DNA of 64,000 nucleotides from NCBI RefSeq assembly GCF_047638075.1, contig NZ_JBLJBV010000066.1, forward strand, positions 62,001 through 126,000, given 5' to 3'. Within the stretch, counting starts at the first letter, position 1. Every line of letters starts with the position of its first letter. Source of the stretch: UBA6197 sp047638075. Its GTDB lineage: Bacteria; Pseudomonadota; Alphaproteobacteria; Rhodobacterales; Rhodobacteraceae. Under the pieces are notes generated by a model that did no database searches, was not told where the DNA came from, and was given only the letters and a program-made list of their open reading frames with translations. A program made the position numbers and the translations under genes. This document shows, piece after piece, positions 35,097 to 44,747 of the stretch.

Positions 35097-35597
35097 ATGG
35101 CGGGTTCTGTAAACAAGGTGATCCTGATCGGCAATCTGGGTCGCGACCCCGAAGTTCGGTCCTTCCCCAACGGCGGCAAGGTGTGCAATCTGCGCATTGC
35201 CACGTCAGAAACCTGGCGCGACAAGGCCACGGGTGAACGCAAGGAACGGACCGAATGGCATTCCGTCGCAATTTTCTCGGAACCGCTGGCCAAAATCGCT
35301 GAACAATACCTGCGTAAAGGCTCCAAGGTCTATCTGGAGGGCCAGTTGGAAACCCGCAAATGGCAAGACCAGTCCGGTGCGGACCGTTACAGCACCGAAG
35401 TCGTATTGCGCCCTTTCCGCAGCGAATTGACGCTGCTTGACGCCCGTGGCGAGAGTGGCAGTTCGGGTGGCGGCTCTCAGGGCGGCTATGGTGGTGGATC
35501 GCAGGGCGGCTATGGTGAAAGCTCAGGCGGCGGCTATGGCACCCCATCCCCGCAGGGCGGTGGCCGCGCGGACATGGACGATGAAATCCCGTTCTGA
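35097..35597 (+). CDS. ssb: Single-stranded DNA-binding protein
   Basis: SSB coats single-stranded DNA in replication and repair. The 166-residue protein has an N-terminal OB fold (MAGSVNKVILIGNLGRDPE onward, about 1-108), a glycine-rich linker with repeated QGGYG units, and the acidic tip DMDDEIPF that recruits partner proteins. The ATG at 35097 follows GTGGAGG; an in-frame ATG twelve bases upstream is unlikely. Confidence 0.97.
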   Translation: MAGSVNKVILIGNLGRDPEVRSFPNGGKVCNLRIATSETWRDKATGERKERTEWHSVAIFSEPLAKIAEQYLRKGSKVYLEGQLETRKWQDQSGADRYSTEVVLRPFRSELTLLDARGESGSSGGGSQGGYGGGSQGGYGESSGGGYGTPSPQGGGRADMDDEIPF

Positions 35598-36008
35598 CGC
35601 CGCGCGCTACCTAGGCTGATCGCGTCATCATTTCGGCCAGCGTGTGCGTGGTGGGGGGCGGGCAAAGGCTGCGTAAAACAAACGCCGCCCCGCAACCCCC
35701 CAAAGGTTTTCGTTGCCATATCGTCGCGGGCACGATGGATACTGCCTCCGGCGGCGGCGCGTTTTCGGGGTGCGCGTTTGACCAGACGTGCCAGGTGCGC
35801 AAGGCTGATCGTGCCCCCCTATTGATCCGCGCCGTTTGCCAAACGGTGGCGGATTTTACACCCGGCAGGGACGCCGCTGTTACAGGGATCTGGCGATGGG
35901 TTCGGGTGAAATCACGTCAACGCCGCTTGACAGCATCAAAATCCGAACCGCGCCCACTTGGTCAGGCGCCACAATGCCGTTCGGATGTGTGCAGCGTTTT
36001 ATAAAGCC
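35598..36008. other. 411-base non-coding stretch between convergent genes
   Basis: It lies between the 3' ends of ssb and the minus-strand metal-sensor gene. Frames of up to 120 codons exist but have no start signal, family resemblance or consistent codon pattern. I see no terminator with a T run and no repeat copy. Confidence 0.5.
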
Positions 36009-36524
36009 TCACGGCTCGCCGGTTGTGGGTTTGGGCCGATCCTGATGCCTGCCGCGATCCAGCCGGTCAGCAAAGGCCTTGCGCTCATCTGGTGTCATTG
36101 CGGCGATCCGCCCGAACATCAGCCGCCCGCCGATCTCGATCCGCTCCAGCGTTCGCATCCGGTGCCCGTCAAGTACGGCCTGCACCTCGGCTTTGTTCCA
36201 GGGATCTGCGCGCAAAGCCGCGATCAGCCGCGCATAGTCGGCGCGCGCCGCACGCTGCATGGCGCGAAAGTCCTGACCCTCGGCCTCGGCGTCGCGGCGC
36301 AGGGCTTCGCGGTCCTCGCGCGATAATGAGGCGGTAAAGGGGCCCATGCTGATACTGCTGACCCTATGGCGTGGCGGGTGCTTGGCATGACCAATCACCC
36401 CGCCTGCAACGACCCCCAAAACCACCAGATTCAACGCAAGCGACACGATGAAGACCGCGCGCACCCAGCCGCGCATGCCGGGCTTTGGCGCGGCGACGGC
36501 ACCGGTATCGTCCGTTTTTGTCAT
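36009..36524 (-). CDS. Periplasmic heavy-metal sensor-like protein
   Basis: This 171-residue membrane-anchored protein of the CnrX/ZraP-like Metal_resist group has one helix (VFIVSLALNLVVLGVVAGGVI, about 25-45), a histidine-containing segment HAKHPPRH right after it, and a helical periplasmic domain (LSREDREALRRDAEAEG ... MTPDERKAFADRL). In cnr-type systems such a sensor controls an anti-sigma factor. Its start overlaps the likely anti-sigma gene by four bases. Confidence 0.85.
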   Translation of the reverse strand: MTKTDDTGAVAAPKPGMRGWVRAVFIVSLALNLVVLGVVAGGVIGHAKHPPRHRVSSISMGPFTASLSREDREALRRDAEAEGQDFRAMQRAARADYARLIAALRADPWNKAEVQAVLDGHRMRTLERIEIGGRLMFGRIAAMTPDERKAFADRLDRGRHQDRPKPTTGEP

Positions 36525-36928
36525 CGTCCATCCTCCGTTCCCAGCGCAAAGGCAAAGACATCTTCGTCAGGCAACAGATCGACGGTGCCCAACACTTCGG
36601 CCCCGCCGACACCCAGATAGCCTGCGCTCATATCCTCCAACCGGTCCACGCCAGCAAATCCGATCCAGACCCCCGCCAGCGTCGCCGTAGCCAACCCGCC
36701 CACCGCACGCCAGCCGCCCAGCGCCGCCAGTAGTGCCGCAAAACCGCCCATACGCGGCTTGGGGGCATGCGCCAACGCTGCAAGGGGATGGCGCGCCCGC
36801 GTCTCGGCCTCGGCATCCGCCAACACCCGCGCCAGCAACGCCATGCCGGGTTCGGGCGCCGCCGTGCGGGCCGCCCCGAAAAACGCCTCTAGCGGATCGT
36901 GGGCCTTATCCGTCTTATCCATGGCCAT
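36521..36928 (-). CDS. Likely anti-sigma factor (single-pass membrane protein)
   Basis: The predicted protein has 135 residues: a cytosolic N-terminal part (about 1-70), one membrane helix (about 72-92, GWRAVGGLATATLAGVWIGFAG) and a short periplasmic tail. Sequence similarity is not distinctive. The anti-sigma role is inferred from topology and from its place between the ECF sigma gene (14-base overlap) and the sensor gene. An alternative start lies six bases downstream (ATG at 36922). Confidence 0.7.
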   Translation of the reverse strand: MAMDKTDKAHDPLEAFFGAARTAAPEPGMALLARVLADAEAETRARHPLAALAHAPKPRMGGFAALLAALGGWRAVGGLATATLAGVWIGFAGVDRLEDMSAGYLGVGGAEVLGTVDLLPDEDVFAFALGTEDGR

Positions 36929-37499
36929 ACCCCAATTCCTCTCGCCGCCCGGCCAGCATGGCCGTCAACGCCCGTTTTCCCCGCGCCGTCAGGCTTTCCA
37001 CCGCCTCGACGCCAATCTCCATCACATCTGCAATCTCGGGGTTGGACAACCCTTCGAGGTGGCGCAGAACCACCGCCTGCCGCTGGCGGTCAGGCAAGGC
37101 GGCAAGTGCCGCCTCCAACGCCTTGGCGCGGTCCGTATCAATCATCACATCCACAACCGCTGGCCTGCCGTCATCGGGCTCTGCCGCCTCGTCCAAAGAC
37201 ACGCCGCGCCGTTTGCGCAGACGGTCGGTGGCCAGGTTCGACACCACCCGGTAAAGCCAGGTCGAGACCTTGGCCTCGCCCTGCCGCCAGTCGGGGGCCA
37301 CGCGCCACAACCGCAGCATCGCCTCTTGCGCGACGTCCTCGGCCTCGCTGCCGTCCCCCAACATCCGCGCGGCAACCCTTAGCGCCATTGGCGTCAGACG
37401 TATGGTCAGCGCGCGTGCGGCTGCGGGGTCTCCATTGGCATAGAGAACCAGCAGGGCCTCTTCCGAGGTGTCGGTAAGCGCGTCAAATGGCATATCCAT
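36915..37499 (-). CDS. ECF-type RNA polymerase sigma factor
   Basis: The 194-residue extracytoplasmic-function sigma factor has region 2 (EDVAQEAMLRLWRVAPDW, about 55-72) and region 4 (ALPDRQRQAVVLRHLEGLSNPEIADVMEI, about 133-160). Its 3' end overlaps the likely anti-sigma gene by 14 bases. The EF-hand gene lies 76 bases upstream in the same orientation. Confidence 0.93.
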   Translation of the reverse strand: MDMPFDALTDTSEEALLVLYANGDPAAARALTIRLTPMALRVAARMLGDGSEAEDVAQEAMLRLWRVAPDWRQGEAKVSTWLYRVVSNLATDRLRKRRGVSLDEAAEPDDGRPAVVDVMIDTDRAKALEAALAALPDRQRQAVVLRHLEGLSNPEIADVMEIGVEAVESLTARGKRALTAMLAGRREELGYGHG

Positions 37500-37539
37500 G
37501 CGTCCAATGGCCTAGCGCGGAATCCGTCATCTTGCAATC

Positions 37540-37567
37540 ACGGCCCAGAGGGTGCCCTCCGGGCCGT
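37540..37567. other. Strong hairpin between EF-hand and sigma genes
   Basis: ACGGCCC-A-GAGGG-TG-CCCTC-C-GGGCCGT folds into a 7 + 5 bp stem. There is no T run, so it is more likely an mRNA 3' end or processing barrier than a simple terminator. Confidence 0.55.
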
Positions 37568-37575
37568 CAACGGCG

Positions 37576-38184
37576 TCAGTTCCAGTTCTGGTGCATCTTG
37601 TGGTTATGCCCGCGGCGATCGTGGTCGCCCTTGGCCTTGCCCTTCTTGCCCATGCGGTCCTGCATCCGGGCTTTCGCGGCCTCCATTTCCGCGGTGGAAA
37701 TGGCACCGTCGTTGTCGGTGTCAAACCGGTCAAACATCATCATCGGCATGGGTCGGCTGGCCAGTTCGGCGGCAGACAGCATCCCGTCACCATCGGCGTC
37801 TTGGGCGGCAATGCGTGCCTTTACCCGCGCCTCGACGCGCGCCTGCACCCCTGCCATTTCCTGCGCGACCAATTCCTCGGCGCTGATCTTGCCGTCACCG
37901 TTTGCGTCCAGCGCGGCAGCCTCGGCGGCGCGAACTGCCCGGATCTCGTCTTGCGTGATCTTGCCGTCACCATCCGTATCGTATTTGGCGAAATCGAACA
38001 TCGCACCGCGCTGCCCGCCCATCATCGGACCATCCGACATCGGGCCGGCACCCATTCCGGCACCCGGACCAGCCTCCATCCCTGCGGGTGGCGGCGCATC
38101 CTGGGCGAAAACCGGCACCGCGATGGCAAGGCTGGTGCCCGTCAGAACGATTGCGGCAAGGGTGTCTTTGAACGTCATCTTCAT
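37576..38184 (-). CDS. Exported EF-hand calcium-binding protein
   Basis: The 202-residue protein has a signal peptide ending near VFAQ (about 28), a Gly/Met-rich linker, and four canonical 12-residue EF-hand loops at 69-80, 93-104, 129-140 and 155-166, each beginning Asp-x-Asp/Asn-x-Asp-Gly and ending in Glu. The tail is basic and His-rich (DHDRRGHNHKMH). I chose the ATG at 38184, seven bases after AGGAG. It probably senses or buffers calcium in the periplasm and stands at the head of the sigma gene cluster. Confidence 0.92.
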   Translation of the reverse strand: MKMTFKDTLAAIVLTGTSLAIAVPVFAQDAPPPAGMEAGPGAGMGAGPMSDGPMMGGQRGAMFDFAKYDTDGDGKITQDEIRAVRAAEAAALDANGDGKISAEELVAQEMAGVQARVEARVKARIAAQDADGDGMLSAAELASRPMPMMMFDRFDTDNDGAISTAEMEAAKARMQDRMGKKGKAKGDHDRRGHNHKMHQNWN

Positions 38185-38358
38185 CAAAATTCTCCTGATA
38201 TACCGGCACTTTGCCGCTGTCTGATACCTGTCAAACGCGCCAGTGCGCGGTTTCCGTCGCGCAGGCGTCGATCACCAATGCGTGAGCGGGGGTGATGTGG
38301 TCCCTTCCCTGCACCGTATTTTAGGTGGATAAAGACCCCGCGCATGAGGGAGACGACG

Positions 38359-38766
38359 ATGACCGATATCAGCCCCGACCTTGAGGACGACCGCCCCATG
38401 GGCAATGCGGTCTGGCGCGGGCTTGCCTGCCGCTGCCCCGCCTGCGGCAAGGGGGCGCTGTTGCGCAGTTATCTCAAGGTGCACGACAATTGCCCCACTT
38501 GCGGCGAGACGTTTTCGCATCACCGCGCCGATGACGGCCCCGCCTATCTGACCATCCTGATTGTCGGCCACCTTATGGCACCGCTGATCCTTTGGGCCTT
38601 TATCACATGGCGGCCTGAACCGATGACCATGATCGCCATTTTTGCAACCGGCACGTTGGCGCTATCGCTTTTGTTGTTGCCGCGGCTGAAAGGCATGATT
38701 GTCGGGATTCAGTGGTCGCGCCGGATGCATGGCTTTGGCCCCGGCCCGGACGCGCGCGATGACTAA
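38359..38766 (+). CDS. DUF983 family membrane protein
   Basis: The 135-residue protein has two Cys-Pro-x-Cys-Gly knuckles (CPACGKG and CPTCGET), a zinc-ribbon-like pair, followed by two membrane helices. The role of DUF983 is not known. The ATG at 38359 follows GGGAG; an ATG 15 bases upstream is possible. Its end overlaps the Nudix gene by eight bases. Confidence 0.9.
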   Translation: MTDISPDLEDDRPMGNAVWRGLACRCPACGKGALLRSYLKVHDNCPTCGETFSHHRADDGPAYLTILIVGHLMAPLILWAFITWRPEPMTMIAIFATGTLALSLLLLPRLKGMIVGIQWSRRMHGFGPGPDARDD

Positions 38767-39460
38767 GCCACAGACCGAAGACAAGGCCCGCCTGCGCGAT
38801 GCCGCCACCATCTTGCTGGTGCGGCGCGGGCCGGATGGCCCTTCGGTGCTGATGGGGATGCGCGGTGCGGCTGCGGCCTTCATGCCGTCGAAATATGTCT
38901 TTCCGGGCGGCGCGGTCGATGCCGATGACGCGCTGGTGCCCCTTGCGGCACCCTTGGGCGCGGCCTGTGCCGGACGGATTGCCGCCGACGCGCCGGCAGG
39001 TCTGGCCACGGCCCTTGCCGCCGCTGCCGTGCGCGAACTGTGGGAAGAAACCGGGTTGATGCTGGGGGTGCCGGGGCAATGGCCCGGCGCGGTTCCGCCC
39101 GATTGGGCCGGCTTTGCGGCCACCGGCAATCTGCCCTCGGCCGCCCCGCTGACCTTCGTTTTTCGCGCAATCACGCCGCCGGGTCGCCCACGCCGTTTTG
39201 ACGCGCGCTTCTTTCTGGCCGATGCGGCGGATGTGCTGGGCGATCCGGACGACTTTTCACTGGCCTGCGATGAGCTTTCGCATCTTCATTGGGTGCCCAT
39301 CACCACGGCCCGCCGCCTAAACCTGCCCTTCATCACCGAGGTCGTTCTGGCCGAGGTTGCCGCCCTTTTGGAGATCAGCGGCGACACTATCGCCACGCCC
39401 GAAAGCGTGCCGTTTTTTGACAACTCCGGTGCAGATTCAACCTTTCGCAGGCTGGCCTAG
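38759..39460 (+). CDS. Nudix hydrolase (NUDT19/NUDT8-like)
   Basis: The 233-residue protein carries the Nudix catalytic core AVRELWEETGLML near 92-104, about where NUDT19-type enzymes have it, with a long insertion ahead (as in CoA or ADP-ribose diphosphatases). The first Gly of the Nudix box is not clearly in place. The substrate cannot be assigned. It starts within the DUF983 stop. Confidence 0.88.
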   Translation: MTKPQTEDKARLRDAATILLVRRGPDGPSVLMGMRGAAAAFMPSKYVFPGGAVDADDALVPLAAPLGAACAGRIAADAPAGLATALAAAAVRELWEETGLMLGVPGQWPGAVPPDWAGFAATGNLPSAAPLTFVFRAITPPGRPRRFDARFFLADAADVLGDPDDFSLACDELSHLHWVPITTARRLNLPFITEVVLAEVAALLEISGDTIATPESVPFFDNSGADSTFRRLA

Positions 39461-39479
39461 CCGGGGCTGGCGCGCCTCA

Positions 39480-40373
39480 TCAGCGCGCGCCGCCCAAAAT
39501 GATCAGCAGCAGGCTGACCACCACCAGCGCAATGCCCACCCCCTCGCGGCGGCTTAGCCGTTCGTGAAAGACCAGCGCAGACACCAGCAGCGTGAACACA
39601 ATCTCGACCTGGCCCAAGGCGCGCACATAGGCCGCGTTTTGCAGCGCAAAGGCGGTGAACCACCCCGCCGATCCTGCCACGCCCGTGATCCCCACCCAGA
39701 TCGTGCGCCGCCATGCCGCCAGCACGCGGCGCAACTCTCCGGGTTCGCGCAGACGCAGGTATAGCGCCATGCCGATGGATTGCGCAAAGGTCACGCAGGC
39801 CAGCGTCACCACCGCGCGGGTAAAGGCCGCAAGGGGCAACAACTCTAACGTTGCGCCGCGGTAGCCGATGGCCGAAATGCCAAACAGCCCCCCCGCCAGC
39901 ACACCGTAAACCGTGGCCCTGCTGCGCAAACCGCCGCCCGCAGGCGTGCGTGACAGCAAAAGCACCCCGGCCAGCCCGATCAGAATGGCAAGCCAACCCA
40001 ACCCGCTGACCGCCTCGCCCAGAACCACCACCGAAAACAGCGCGACCTGCACCGTTTCGGTTTTGGTAAAGGCGACGCCCACCGCAAAATTGCGAAGCGA
40101 AAACAACGCCACCGTCAGGAAGGTCGCGGCGACCTGTGCCGCACCACCGGCCAGCGCGAAGATCCAAAACCGCGCACCCGGAAGCGGCACCGTCTCACCC
40201 GTCAGGCTTAGCGTCAGCGTGGCAGCCAGTGCCGCAATCGGCGCGCCGAACAAAAACCGCGAAAACGTAGCGCCTCCGGTTGAAAGCCCTGCCCCCTTCA
40301 GCCGTTTTTGCAACATGAAGCGCAGCGTCTGCACCAAGGCCGCCGCCAGTGTGACCCAGATCCAAAGCGCCAT
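39480..40373 (-). CDS. EamA/DMT-family transporter
   Basis: The 297-residue protein has ten predicted helices in two EamA repeats (the second with AYVRALGQVEIVFTLL). DMT transporters move metabolites or drugs; the substrate is unknown. Its ATG overlaps the lipocalin-like gene's TAA by one base (TAATG). Confidence 0.9.
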   Translation of the reverse strand: MALWIWVTLAAALVQTLRFMLQKRLKGAGLSTGGATFSRFLFGAPIAALAATLTLSLTGETVPLPGARFWIFALAGGAAQVAATFLTVALFSLRNFAVGVAFTKTETVQVALFSVVVLGEAVSGLGWLAILIGLAGVLLLSRTPAGGGLRSRATVYGVLAGGLFGISAIGYRGATLELLPLAAFTRAVVTLACVTFAQSIGMALYLRLREPGELRRVLAAWRRTIWVGITGVAGSAGWFTAFALQNAAYVRALGQVEIVFTLLVSALVFHERLSRREGVGIALVVVSLLLIILGGAR

Positions 40374-40879
40374 TACCGCACCGCCAGACGGGTCAGGTCA
40401 TACCCGTTGAACGCCAGCACCTCGCGCGCCGCCCGCAACAGATCGGCGCGCCCGTCCGGGCTGCGCGACACGATCATCCCCCAGCGCCCCGAGGGCGTGC
40501 CAAGGGCGGCCACCCGGTAATCCTGATCCACCCACAGCACAAAGACCGGGTCGCGCCCAAAGCCGCTGTCGGGCGTGATCCGCCCGCCCGGCCCGGTCAC
40601 CGTTGCGCGCCCCGACAGCGTCGTGGGGGCCGCGCCCGTGCAATCAACCCCGGTAAGGGCATAGGCCGCAGGCCCGGTCGCGCGCCAGTCCTGCACCGCC
40701 CCCGCACAGCCCGGTGTATGGCTTTCCAGCACATGCCAGCGCCCGGCAAACCGGCCCGGATCAAAAAGCGCCGCAGACGATATCCGCACCTCCTGATCGC
40801 GCCGCCCGCCGCTATCGGGCGCGCCCGTGCACCCCCCCAAAGCCGCCAAAAGCACCAGTGCTGCCCCTATTCCACGCAT
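40373..40879 (-). CDS. Lipocalin-like lipoprotein
   Basis: The 168-residue lipoprotein has a lipobox with LGGC (Cys17). The mature part carries the lipocalin G-x-W motif in FAGRWHVLESHTPGC and a C-terminal strand pattern (DPVFVLWVDQDYRVAALGT). It resembles Blc-type outer-membrane lipocalins. It sits between the Cys-rich lipoprotein and the EamA transporter in one run of overlapping genes. Confidence 0.82.
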   Translation of the reverse strand: MRGIGAALVLLAALGGCTGAPDSGGRRDQEVRISSAALFDPGRFAGRWHVLESHTPGCAGAVQDWRATGPAAYALTGVDCTGAAPTTLSGRATVTGPGGRITPDSGFGRDPVFVLWVDQDYRVAALGTPSGRWGMIVSRSPDGRADLLRAAREVLAFNGYDLTRLAVR

Positions 40880-41217
40880 TCTGTCACCCGCATCCCCGAA
40901 TTCGTCAGCACATCATTGCAGCCCGGCAGCGGTATGACCGGCGCGCAGGTCATCGACCGGGCAAGGCAGGCGCCCTCGCAATCGGCGTCACTGGTGCAGG
41001 ACTTGCCCGCATCCTTCGGGGTGCGCTGGCAAATGAAGGCCCCCGCACCGCCCAGTTGCCGAAACGCGCCGCCGCCCTTTTCACAGGCACTACGCGCCAA
41101 GGCCACGCGGGCCGCGCCGACCGGCTCCAGCTTTGGGGTCGAGGGGTCGGGCTGGCAGGCCGCCAACATCAGCGCCAGTACCGCAAACCCTGCGTGTTTC
41201 AACTTTGGCCGCACCAA
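40867..41217 (-). CDS. Cys-rich lipoprotein of unknown function
   Basis: The 116-residue protein has a lipobox LAAC (Cys21), then at least seven further cysteines in C-x-C-rich spacing (KSCTSDADCEGACLARSMTC). It looks like a secreted disulfide-bonded domain. I do not recognise the family. It overlaps the lipocalin gene by 13 bases. Confidence 0.75.
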   Translation of the reverse strand: MVRPKLKHAGFAVLALMLAACQPDPSTPKLEPVGAARVALARSACEKGGGAFRQLGGAGAFICQRTPKDAGKSCTSDADCEGACLARSMTCAPVIPLPGCNDVLTNSGMRVTECVE

Positions 41218-41263
41218 CCGCCCCTTTTCACGTCAAAATGCCACCGCATGGCCCGATGTGTTC

Positions 41264-41292
41264 GCCCGATAGCCTTTATCGTGCTATCGGGC
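41264..41292. promoter_or_regulatory. Interrupted palindrome upstream of the LysR gene
   Basis: GCCCGATAG-N11-CTATCGGGC, with a further GCCCGATG half-site at 41251, between the divergent Cys-rich lipoprotein and LysR genes. It may be an operator; it does not fit the usual T-N11-A spacing exactly. Confidence 0.4.
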
Positions 41293-41444
41293 AATACCAC
41301 CCCCGCCCCATCCGGCCCTACCGGGGCCACCCCCACCACCCCCACCACCGGCAAGGGGCGCGTCACCGCCTGCGCGGCGACCTTTGTGACCGGACCCAGC
41401 CCCGCAAGGATCGCCAGCGGTTGACAGGCCGCAAGCCGCACCCG

Positions 41445-42374
41445 ATGCTGCCGCCAACTCCGGAGCATGCCTTGGCCTTTACCCTGCGTCAGTTGCAATT
41501 CTTTACCGCCGCCGCCGAACAGGGCAGCGTTTCAGGCGCAGCGCGGGTTCTGTCGATTTCGCAATCATCGGTAACCGAGGCGATCCGCGCGCTGGAGGAC
41601 GACCTTGGCGTGAGGCTGTTTGAACGGCAGGCGCGGGGCTTGGAAATCACCCATAAGGGCAGCCTGTTCCTGCGCCACGCACGACAGATCCTGGCTGATG
41701 TATCCACCGCGCGGATGGCGTTTCGGGATGAGGCAGGACAGGCCAGGGGGCGGCTGTCGCTGGGGGTGACGTCGCTGGTGGCGGGTTATGTGCTGTCTGA
41801 CATCCTGTCACGCTTTCGCCGCGCCCATCCGCAGGTAGAGCTGAACGTGATCGAGGATAACGGCGATTATCTTCAGCACCTGCTGATCGGCGGCGAACTG
41901 GATGTGGCGGTGCTGCTGACCTCATCGGTGCGTGACCGGATGGCGCTGCATGTGGAAACGCTGCTGGTGTCGCCCTACCGGCTGTGGTTGCCGCTGGGGC
42001 ATCCGCTGGCCGAACAAGAGGCCATATCGCTGGACCAATTGGCGGGCGAGCCGCTGATTCAGCTGATGGTCGATGAAATCGAGGAAAGCACCGCGCACTT
42101 GATGCAGGCGCTTCAGGTGCGGCCCAATATCGCATTCCGCACCCGTTCGGTCGAGGCGGTGCGCAGTCTTGTGGCCACCGGTGCGGGCGTCGCCATTCTG
42201 CCCAGTCTGGTTTATCGGCCCTGGTCGCTAGAGGGCGACCGGATCGGCATTCGCGATGTGTCGGGCGATCTGCCGTCGGTTCAGGTCGGGTTGGCGTGGC
42301 GCAAGGGGGCGCCGCTGGCAACCCCCGCGCTGAACTTCGTGCGCTCGGCACAAAACGCGATCACCCACCGCTAA
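41445..42374 (+). CDS. LysR-family transcriptional regulator
   Basis: The 309-residue LysR-type regulator has an N-terminal winged helix (TLRQLQFFTAAAEQGSVSGAARVLSISQSSVTEAIRALE, with the usual AA/S-x-S-x-S-A pattern) and a periplasmic-binding-like effector domain. It is upstream of and co-oriented with the polyamine-type ABC operon, which it may control. The ATG at 41445 gives the family length; an in-frame start 312 bases upstream lacks any family resemblance. Confidence 0.93.
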   Translation: MLPPTPEHALAFTLRQLQFFTAAAEQGSVSGAARVLSISQSSVTEAIRALEDDLGVRLFERQARGLEITHKGSLFLRHARQILADVSTARMAFRDEAGQARGRLSLGVTSLVAGYVLSDILSRFRRAHPQVELNVIEDNGDYLQHLLIGGELDVAVLLTSSVRDRMALHVETLLVSPYRLWLPLGHPLAEQEAISLDQLAGEPLIQLMVDEIEESTAHLMQALQVRPNIAFRTRSVEAVRSLVATGAGVAILPSLVYRPWSLEGDRIGIRDVSGDLPSVQVGLAWRKGAPLATPALNFVRSAQNAITHR

Positions 42375-42468
42375 GCCATCGGTTTTTCCGATATCTCCTT
42401 TCTGCGTTTTGATATTGCGAAGATGCGGCGCCCCGTCCACCTTTTGCCCAAGAACCAAAAATCGGCAA

Positions 42469-42492
42469 GCCCGGCACATGCCCGGGCCTTTT
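42469..42492 (+). terminator. Hairpin before the ABC transporter operon
   Basis: GCCCGG-N7-CCGGGC followed by CTTTTG, 17 bases before the binding-protein ATG. With only a T4 run it could equally be an attenuator or a weak terminator separating the LysR gene from the operon. Confidence 0.4.
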
Positions 42493-42508
42493 GACAGGGA
42501 GCACTACC

Positions 42509-43684
42509 ATGACCACCCGCACCAGCCGGAGCCTTGCCCACATCGCCCCAATCCTTCTGGCCAGCACCGCGCTAAGCCTGTGCCTGACCCCAGCCTTCGC
42601 CCAGGTTACCGCGCTTGGCGAACCCGAAGGGCAGGTCAACATCGTCGCTTGGCCCGGTTATATCGAGCGTGGCGAAACCGACCCCGCCTATGACTGGGTG
42701 ACGAAATTCGAGGAAAGCACCGGCTGCAAGGTCAACGTCAAGACCGCCAACACCTCTGATGAGATGGTCGCGCTGATGAATGAGGGCGGGTTTGACCTAG
42801 TGACCGCCTCGGGCGACGCCAGCCTGCGGCTGGTCGCCGGCAAACGCGTGCAGCCGATCAACCTTGATCTGATCCCCTCGTGGAACACCGTTGATGACCG
42901 GCTGAAAGATGCGCCGTGGTATGTGGTCGATGGCGTGCATTACGGCGTGCCCTATCAATGGGGCCCCAATGTGCTGATGTACAACACGGACGTATTCAAA
43001 GAGCCGCCCACGTCCTGGAATGTCGTGTTTGAGGAAATGGAGCTGCCCGACGGCAAGTCGAACGTGGGCCGCGTTCAGGCCTATGACGGCCCGATCTATA
43101 TTGCCGATGCCGCGCAATATCTGATGGCGCATCAGCCAGACCTTGGCATCACCTCGCCTTATGAGCTGAACGACGCGCAATATGCGGCGGCGCTTGATCT
43201 GCTGCGCGCGCAGCGCAAACTGGTTGCCCGGTATTGGCATGATAGCTTCATCCAGATTGATGACTTCAAAAATGAGGGCGTCGTCGCCTCGGGGTCGTGG
43301 CCGTTCCAGGTGAACCTGCTCAAGGGCGACGGCTTTCCGGTGGCCTCCACCATCCCGTCAGAGGGCGCTACAGGCTGGTCCGATACGACGATGATGCATG
43401 TCGATGCGGCAAACCCGACCTGCGCCTATAAATGGATCGAGCACAGCCTCAGCTCGAATCTGCAATCGGATCTGTCGGTCTGGTTTGGCGCCAACCCGGT
43501 CGTGCCGGCCGCCTGCACCGACGGGCGCGGCATTCAGACCGCCGAAGGGTGCAAGGCCAACGGCTTTGAGGATTTCGACAAGATCCGGTTCTGGACCACC
43601 CCCGTCTCTAACTGCGCGGCGGGCAATTGCGTGCCTTATTACCGCTGGGTGTCGGACTACATCGGTGTGATCGGCGGGCGCTAA
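42509..43684 (+). CDS. Polyamine-type ABC transporter substrate-binding protein
   Basis: This periplasmic binding protein of the PotD/PotF group has 391 residues. The signal peptide (RTSRSLAHIAPILLASTALSLCL, cleaved near AFA) precedes VNIVAWPGYIERGETDP, which is typical of spermidine/putrescine-binding proteins. It is the first of five co-oriented genes. The ATG at 42509 follows GGGAG; a TTG-like start 18 bases upstream is less likely. Confidence 0.93.
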   Translation: MTTRTSRSLAHIAPILLASTALSLCLTPAFAQVTALGEPEGQVNIVAWPGYIERGETDPAYDWVTKFEESTGCKVNVKTANTSDEMVALMNEGGFDLVTASGDASLRLVAGKRVQPINLDLIPSWNTVDDRLKDAPWYVVDGVHYGVPYQWGPNVLMYNTDVFKEPPTSWNVVFEEMELPDGKSNVGRVQAYDGPIYIADAAQYLMAHQPDLGITSPYELNDAQYAAALDLLRAQRKLVARYWHDSFIQIDDFKNEGVVASGSWPFQVNLLKGDGFPVASTIPSEGATGWSDTTMMHVDAANPTCAYKWIEHSLSSNLQSDLSVWFGANPVVPAACTDGRGIQTAEGCKANGFEDFDKIRFWTTPVSNCAAGNCVPYYRWVSDYIGVIGGR

Positions 43685-43754
43685 GCCCCGCAAAACAAGG
43701 GCTGGGCACCTGCCCGGCCCGCACCGGCCCGGTTTGGCCGGCAAAGGAACAACC

Positions 43755-44743
<989 letters not shown>

Positions 44744-44747
<4 letters not shown>

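Noticed and set aside
35446..35560. Tandem repeat or CRISPR-like array
   Set aside because: The repetition encodes the QGGYG-rich linker of SSB and has no regular spacers.
35598..36004. Frames of up to 120 codons in the ssb/metal-sensor gap
   Set aside because: No start signal, conserved motif or sensible composition; treated as non-coding.
41264..41292. Classical LysR T-N11-A box
   Set aside because: The palindrome arms give a T-N15-A spacing; kept only as a general operator candidate.
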